Assembly: GCA_965200505.1 (NCBI GenBank)
Contig: OZ241343.1
Span: 2,046,001-2,110,000, forward strand
Origin: VXNE01 sp965200505
GTDB lineage: Bacteria > Pseudomonadota > Gammaproteobacteria > Pseudomonadales > Azotimanducaceae
DNA length: 64,000 nt
Reading direction: 5' to 3'
The notes under the pieces are model-generated. The model saw only the letters and a list, made by a program, of their open reading frames with translations, searched no databases and was not told the DNA's origin. The stretch's first letter is position 1; each line of letters opens with the position of its first letter. The position numbers and the translations under genes are program-made. Below, piece after piece: positions 59,588-64,000 of this stretch.

Positions 59588-60671
59588 GGCCAACTAACTG
59601 TTTTGGGCGTGGGAGGCCCACGATGTCTGCATCTTTCACCGCTGCCCTGAGCGCATCGACGAGAAGGAGCACGTCCGCCTCCGAAACATCCGTTGTCCGA
59701 ATCCATCTCAGCAGATACTCATTGATGTCGCGCCTATTGGTGATCTCCGGATAGCCGAGGACAACCCCTTCGCCATCGCCTAAGCGAATCACGGAACATG
59801 GCGTTCCTTGATCCAGCCGCCGCTTCACTTCCAAGAACACCTCGAATGCGTTGAGCCGAGTTTCCTCGCCGGCCGAGGCGACCTTGCGCTGGTATTCCGC
59901 CCGGCGTCTTGACACCGCCCGTGCCGCCTCTTCGCGCGCTGCCCGAACCTTGCCGCTGTCTTGATTGAAGAGCAGCTCGCGCCGCGCCTTCTCCTCCGCC
60001 TCCGTCAACTCCCGTTGGCCCCACTCGCGGTGGGCGCGGAAGCCCCGGTCCACCGCCGGCCGGCCGCGCAGCTGATCCACCCAGCGCTTCAGGTGCGGGA
60101 ACTTCTCCCACAGCTCCTCGCCGAGCATCCGGCCGATGAGCATCGCCCAAGGCCAGCTAATGATGTCCGCGATGCTGTACTCGGCGCCCGCCAAGTGTTC
60201 GTTGGCGGAGAGCTGCGCGTCCATCACGCTGGCGAGCCGGTCCACCTCGCCCACGAAGCGCTTCTCGCCGTAGGCCAGCTGCTTCGGGTCGTCAACGATG
60301 TTGCGGGCGTAGTTCTTGAAGTGGTTGGCGTTGCCCATCATCGGCCCCAAGTTCGCGGCCTGCCAATGCACCCATTGCAGTACGCGGTAGCGACCGTTCA
60401 CATCCTCGGGCAAGAACCGGCCCGCCTTTTTCGCCAAATACTCCAGGATCGCGCCGGATTCGAAGATGGCCAGCGGCTCGCCGCCGCCCAGGGGTTCGTG
60501 GTCCACGATGGCCGGCATCCGGTTGTTGGGGCTGATGCGCAGGAACTCCGGCTTGAACTGGTCGCCGCCGCCGATGTCCACGGGAATGGCGCGGTACTTC
60601 AAGCCGCACTCCTCGAGCATGATGGTGGCCTTCCAACCGTTCGGTGTGGGCCAGTAATGGAGGTCGATCAA
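59508..60671 (-). CDS. Chimeric protein: GST copy 2 fused to truncated GT-D domain
   Basis: A 387-residue frame from TTG 60671. Residues 1-250 are nearly identical to the GST at 41499-42263 (IDLHYWPTPNGWKATIM start, FESGAILEYLAKKAG). After EAARAVS the GST C-terminus is replaced by a linker and the N-terminal part of a GT-D glycosyltransferase (VFLEVKRRLDQGTPCSVIRLGDGEG, DADIVGLPRPKQ), which then runs out of frame and ends at 59508. The upstream ribosome site of copy 1 is lost (GGTGGG only). The GST part may still be functional; the fused tail is debris. It is the clearest example of DNA rearrangement in the window. Confidence 0.8.
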   Translation of the reverse strand: MIDLHYWPTPNGWKATIMLEECGLKYRAIPVDIGGGDQFKPEFLRISPNNRMPAIVDHEPLGGGEPLAIFESGAILEYLAKKAGRFLPEDVNGRYRVLQWVHWQAANLGPMMGNANHFKNYARNIVDDPKQLAYGEKRFVGEVDRLASVMDAQLSANEHLAGAEYSIADIISWPWAMLIGRMLGEELWEKFPHLKRWVDQLRGRPAVDRGFRAHREWGQRELTEAEEKARRELLFNQDSGKVRAAREEAARAVSRRRAEYQRKVASAGEETRLNAFEVFLEVKRRLDQGTPCSVIRLGDGEGVVLGYPEITNRRDINEYLLRWIRTTDVSEADVLLLVDALRAAVKDADIVGLPRPKQLVGRSYRAVPGRIVSRWCRRLRQDLLPLD

Positions 60672-60677
60672 GGTGGG
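59926..60677. repeat. Duplicated GST segment, copy 2
   Basis: Second copy of the roughly 760-bp segment at 41511-42271, same orientation. It joins unrelated sequence on both sides: GT-D glycosyltransferase remnants at the 3' side of the gene and AT-richer spacer upstream. Differences from copy 1 are clustered at about 60360-60440, which suggests either gene conversion elsewhere or a mosaic origin. Confidence 0.9.
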
Positions 60678-60762
60678 CGCTCAGAGCCGGATTGTCGGGG
60701 GTGGCAGTTTACCCGGCTCCCGTGCGCTAACCGGGATACGACCGACTAAGGGCTTTACGTCC

Positions 60763-60790
60763 TTGTTTATTGAACACCTACCGTTAAAAT
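60763..60790 (+). promoter_or_regulatory. Possible promoter giving a leaderless mRNA
   Basis: TTGTTT (60763-60768), 16 bp, TAAAAT (60785-60790). The expected transcription start is at or within a base of the ATG at 60798, so the message would be nearly leaderless; the AAGG just before the ATG is too close to act as a normal ribosome site. Only sequence match supports this. Confidence 0.35.
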
Positions 60791-60797
60791 AGCAAGG

Positions 60798-61970
60798 ATG
60801 ATCGAACGGCACACCAAGCATAGAGTGCTAGGCAGCCTAGACGAAGCGCCGGCCGTCGCTCTATTGGGGCCGCGCCAAGTCGGCAAGACGACGCTCGCCA
60901 GAGACATCGCCGGCGCCGTGCCGGACAGCCTGTATCTGGACTTGGAGAATCCGGACGACGCCGTGCGCTTGGCGGACCCCGTTCGCTATCTCGCAGCACA
61001 GGCCCATCGCCTCGTCGTGCTTGACGAGATTCAGCGGATGCCTGGGCTGTTCGACGTTCTGCGCGGGCAAATCGATGCACGGCGCCGCGAAGGCCGGCGC
61101 AGTGCGCACTTTCTGCTGCTTGGCTCGGCAAGCGACGCGCTGATGAAGCAGACGTCCGAATCCTTGGCTGGGCGCATCATCTACGACGAACTGCCGGGGT
61201 TGACGGCTCTGGAAGTGGGCTTGGGGCCTGCCCAAGAGCGGCTGTGGGTGCGTGGCGGCTTTCCGGACGCCTTCACGGCCAGAAGCGATGCCGCCAGCGC
61301 CCGTTGGCGGGCCAACTTCATCCGTACCTACTTGGAACGCGACATCCCCCAGCTTGGCGTGCGTGTGCCGGCACCCGCCGTGCGGCGGCTCTGGACGATG
61401 CTTGGCCACTATCAGGGCGGATTGCTCAACGCTTCCGAACTGGCGCGCAGCTTGGCCGTGTCAGTGCCTACCGTGACCCGCCACATCGATCTCTTGGTGG
61501 ACTTGATGCTCGTGCGGCGTCTGCCGCCCTACTTCGTCAATGTTGGCAAGCGCCTCGTGAAGGCGCCCAAGGTTTACCTGCGCGACAGCGGTGTGCTCCA
61601 CTCGCTGCTGGGGTTGCGCACACACGACGACCTGCTCGCCCACCCGGTCGTGGGCAGGAGTTGGGAGGGCTTCGCCATCGAAAATCTGATTGCCGCCTCG
61701 CCGTTCGGAACGGACGCCTACTTCTACCGCACGCGAGCGGGCGCGGAGATCGACCTGCTGCTGGTGCTGCCGAACCGCGAGCTCTGGGCCATCGAGGTCA
61801 AGCTGACCGGGGCGCCGCGCATCGGCAAGGGTTTCGCGTTGGCGACGGAGGATGTGGACGCCGGCGAACGGTTTGTCGTCCACTCGGGCGACGACACGTT
61901 CCCCTTGAACGCGAACACGCTCGCCATCCCGCTCGGGGCGTTGATGGAACGCTTGCGGCGGCTGGACTGA
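60798..61970 (+). CDS. AAA ATPase with DUF4143 domain
   Basis: A 390-residue protein from ATG 60798. N-terminal AAA_14 ATPase: VALLGPRQVGKTTLARDIA (Walker A), RLVVLDEIQRMPGLFDVLR (Walker B) and FLLLGSASDALMKQTSESLAGR (sensor). The C-terminal DUF4143 domain has LGHYQGGLLNASELARSLAVSVPTVTRHIDLLVDLMLVRRLPPY, a winged-helix-like part, then YLRDSGVLHSLLGL and a terminal nuclease-like fold FYRTRAGAEIDLLL...WAIEVKL, i.e. E...D-h-h...E-h-K of PD-(D/E)xK type. The family is widespread and variously suggested to act in DNA-related stress or toxin-antitoxin functions; no specific role is known. Confidence 0.9.
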   Translation: MIERHTKHRVLGSLDEAPAVALLGPRQVGKTTLARDIAGAVPDSLYLDLENPDDAVRLADPVRYLAAQAHRLVVLDEIQRMPGLFDVLRGQIDARRREGRRSAHFLLLGSASDALMKQTSESLAGRIIYDELPGLTALEVGLGPAQERLWVRGGFPDAFTARSDAASARWRANFIRTYLERDIPQLGVRVPAPAVRRLWTMLGHYQGGLLNASELARSLAVSVPTVTRHIDLLVDLMLVRRLPPYFVNVGKRLVKAPKVYLRDSGVLHSLLGLRTHDDLLAHPVVGRSWEGFAIENLIAASPFGTDAYFYRTRAGAEIDLLLVLPNRELWAIEVKLTGAPRIGKGFALATEDVDAGERFVVHSGDDTFPLNANTLAIPLGALMERLRRLD

Positions 61971-62053
61971 ACCGGCCCCACCACCCTCTGCCAAGGGTTG
62001 CGTAGTTCCGCTTCCCATGCCAACGCGCCCAGTGGCGGTATGATGGCCGCGCC

Positions 62054-63343
62054 ATGTCCCCCGTGCCCAGCGCCAATCGGGCGCGATCCGTTGTCGCCGC
62101 CGCGCTGGAGCCCTACACCAAGGCACAGCTGGCTGCGCTGCTCGCGGACGTTGAATCCGATCTCGTCGAGCGCAAGGAGACGTTGGACGACGACGCGCCG
62201 AACGCCGTGCGGCAGGCGATTTGCGCGTTCGCCAACGACCTGCCCAACCACCGCCGCGCCGGCGTGATCTTCGTCGGCGCCCGGGACGACGGCACACCGA
62301 GCGGCCTAGAGATAAACGACGCCCTGCTGCTCAAACTCGCGCACTGCAAGACGGACGGCAACATCCTGCCGCTGCCGACCATGACCGTCCACAAACACAC
62401 GTTCGGCGGTGGCGACATGGCGGTGGTCACGGTGGTGCCCGCGGACTCGCCGCCGGTGCGCTGCCGGGGTCGCATTTGGACCCGCGTCGGTCCACGCCGC
62501 GCCATCGCCAGCGCTCGGGATGAACGCATCCTCAACGAGAAGCGACGTTACGGCGATACACCGTTCGACGCCCGTCCCATCCCCGCCGCCACGCTGGACG
62601 ACCTAGATCTGCGGCGGTTCGAGTTTCTCTATCTGCCGGAGGCGTTCAGCGCGGACGTGCTGGCCAAGAACGACCGCACGGTGCAGGAGCGCCTCGCGGC
62701 CACCAAGATGATCCTCAGCGCTGACGAACCCACGCCCACGGTGCTCGGCATGTTGGTGCTCGGCAAAGTGCCAACGGACTTCCTGCCAGGCGCCTATGTG
62801 CAATTCCTCCGCGTCGCGGGGGAAGAACGTGGCGACCCCATTCTCGACAGCGTCCGCATCGCTGCCCCCTTGGGTGAGGCGATGGCCACCCTCGACACGA
62901 CCCTGCGCGCCCATGTGCGCACCGCCGTGGAGGTGGGCACGGCACCAACCGAAATACGCCGCGCCACCTATCCGCTGCCAGCACTGCAGGAGCTGGTGCG
63001 CAATGCCGTGATGCACCGCAGCTACGAGGGCGGCAACAGCCCGATACAGGTGTATTGGTTCGACAGGCACATCGAAATCATCAACCCGGGCGGCACGTTC
63101 GGTGACATCACGCCAGACAACTTCGGCCAGCCCGGCTTGCTGGCGTACCGCAATCCGAACCTAGCCGAAGCCATGCGCGTGACTGGCTTGGTGCAACGCT
63201 ACGGCTTGGGCATCCCGCTGGTGCGCCGCGAACTGCGCGCCAACCAGCAACCGCCGCCGGCCTACCAAGTGGACAGCCACTGGGTGCGCTGCCGCGTGGA
63301 CGCCCGAGCGGACTGGCCTGGGTTCCGCCAGGCTGGCGGGTAA
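62054..63343 (+). CDS. AlbA_2 domain / ATP-binding putative regulator (second copy type)
   Basis: A 429-residue protein from ATG 62054. AlbA_2 domain: SDLVERKETLDDDAPNAVRQAICAFANDLPNHRRAGVIFVGARDDGTPSG, VVTVVPADSPPVRCRGRIWTRVGPRRA. The C-terminal HATPase_c_4-like part contains LQELVRNAVMHRSYEGGNSPIQVYWFDRHIEIINPGGTFG and MRVTGLVQRYGLGIPLVRREL. It shares the domain layout with the protein at 56645-57898 but little direct sequence, so they are not recent duplicates. Position just after the DUF4143 ATPase gene (83 bp) suggests a common accessory locus. Function as transcriptional regulator or RNA-binding protein is family-level guesswork. Confidence 0.85.
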   Translation: MSPVPSANRARSVVAAALEPYTKAQLAALLADVESDLVERKETLDDDAPNAVRQAICAFANDLPNHRRAGVIFVGARDDGTPSGLEINDALLLKLAHCKTDGNILPLPTMTVHKHTFGGGDMAVVTVVPADSPPVRCRGRIWTRVGPRRAIASARDERILNEKRRYGDTPFDARPIPAATLDDLDLRRFEFLYLPEAFSADVLAKNDRTVQERLAATKMILSADEPTPTVLGMLVLGKVPTDFLPGAYVQFLRVAGEERGDPILDSVRIAAPLGEAMATLDTTLRAHVRTAVEVGTAPTEIRRATYPLPALQELVRNAVMHRSYEGGNSPIQVYWFDRHIEIINPGGTFGDITPDNFGQPGLLAYRNPNLAEAMRVTGLVQRYGLGIPLVRRELRANQQPPPAYQVDSHWVRCRVDARADWPGFRQAGG

Positions 63344-63469
63344 GCAGGGGCGCAAGGCAATCGCAGGTCGACGTCCCGTCGGCCGCTCTTGAAGGTGCCG
63401 TCACTGCCGTTGACAAGCCGAGCATACGGGGGCACTGTGGCAATCCTGCTTGTCGAAGAGGCACGGCAC

Positions 63470-63951
63470 ATGGCCAAGCGTTCGGAACTAAGGGGCATCT
63501 TCTGCATCGAGACGGTCTGGTTTGGCGACACGGACAAGACGTCTATGCGACCGATGCTCCAGTGGCTGCATGATGTGTACGGCACACCATTCCTATACCG
63601 AGATGCGATTTCACACGAAGAGTTTTACCGTTACCTCGGCATATGGGGGGAATGAAGTGCGGGAATACCAGAGAAGATGAGCAGTACCCGATTCTCATCC
63701 TTGCGTACCACGGGAACACTGATGGTATTTGGGTGACTGACCAGCCAGAAGTCGAAACAGAAGATGAGGATGAATCACCGGTAGTCCAGCTGCAGGACAT
63801 CGCCAAGTTTCTTGAGGGAAGATGCAAGAACAAGGTCGTCCATTTTGCGTCGTGTTCGACCATCAATGTCTCGAACAGCACCATCGGTGAGTTCGATGCG
63901 GTTCGTAAACGACTAGGCTTTGATATCAGGGAGCGCTCGAAGCCCGCATAG
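63470..63951 (+). pseudogene. DUF6642 family gene split by frameshift at a G6 run
   Basis: Two overlapping frames together encode one DUF6642-like protein. The first, from ATG 63470 (GAGG 8 nt upstream), gives LRGIFCIETVWFGDTDKTSM...HEEFYRYLGIWG and stops at 63655. The second, in another frame through 63951, continues with YPILILAYHGNTDGIWV and CKNKVVHFASCSTINVS. The switch point is at the GGGGGG run, 63645-63650. In relatives the strand-W segment is joined directly to the YPILxLAxHG strand. Either a mutation or a slippage-controlled (phase-variable or recoded) gene. The family is uncharacterised; the HG...HF-SCS pattern resembles CHAT/caspase-like His-Cys dyads, a comparison made by eye only. 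The C-terminus may have further damage. Confidence 0.7.
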
Positions 63952-64000
63952 CATCTCGGACGAGTTGCTATGTTCACAATGGTCGTCAACCCGGCCAACA

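Noticed and set aside
16809..63951. Integrated prophage or integrative element
   Set aside because: No integrase, transposase, phage structural gene or attachment-site duplication was seen; only the GST direct repeat could play such a role.
1020..64000. Rho-independent terminators at convergent gene ends
   Set aside because: I looked at the gaps near 12546, 15546, 30983, 45028 and 56523 and found no G+C-rich hairpin followed by a T-run that I could support.

Overview
The window (64 kb) is G+C-rich bacterial DNA. The housekeeping genes (ubiA, glmU, uvrD), the TRAP transporter, and the lipid/CoA-type catabolic genes (paired CaiB CoA-transferases, several SDRs, a phytanoyl-CoA dioxygenase, an iorAB-like molybdenum hydroxylase) point to a Pseudomonadota member, most likely an uncultured marine or host-associated gammaproteobacterium. 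That placement is inference. There is no rRNA, tRNA, IS element or CRISPR array. Most core genes have hand-counted stretches near 70% G+C. Two blocks are clearly poorer in G+C: about 27.6-31.0 kb (50-55% in sampled lines) and 45.1-49.9 kb (38% in one sampled line). These look recently acquired.

1-16.7 kb, mostly core: a truncated DAACS symporter; a DUF3604 gene; ubiA followed by TRAP dctQ-dctM (+); a tight minus-strand operon glmU-uvrD-TakP-like TRAP binding protein-rubredoxin; a Fic-like gene behind a striking array of ~21-bp-phased repeats; a second DUF3604 lipoprotein; an alpha/beta hydrolase; and a GrdB/PrdB-like gene with an in-frame UGA followed by a convincing bacterial SECIS hairpin (probable selenoprotein).

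16.8-34.6 kb, a nested defence island. A helicase / DNA methyltransferase / ATPase set on the minus strand (DUF499 ATPase with a small partner, DUF1156 methylase, PLD-SNF2 helicase) is interrupted by two different ubiquitin-like conjugation operons. One is co-directional: triple-Ubl protein, cysteine-free E2-like protein, JAB-E1 fusion, DUF6527, OLD-like ATPase/TOPRIM. The other is on the opposite strand: single Ubl, E2-like protein with cysteines, JAB-E1 fusion, DUF2971 protein.

34.7-45.0 kb, metabolic: SDRs, a CaiB pair in which one member lacks the catalytic Asp, an LLM oxidoreductase, a secreted repeat protein, a histidine phosphatase, a YfcG-like GST, and iorAB-like genes.

45.1-64 kb, a second accessory block. 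It opens with a four-gene, overlapping, low-G+C operon (PRTase-like protein, ORC/CDC6-like ATPase, an unrecognised protein, N6-adenine methylase) that I regard as the best candidate for a poorly described system. It continues with a Mod-Res type III-like restriction system, two AlbA_2-type proteins, a DUF4143 ATPase, a phytanoyl-CoA dioxygenase, a second near-identical GST copy fused to a broken GT-D glycosyltransferase, and a frameshifted DUF6642 gene.
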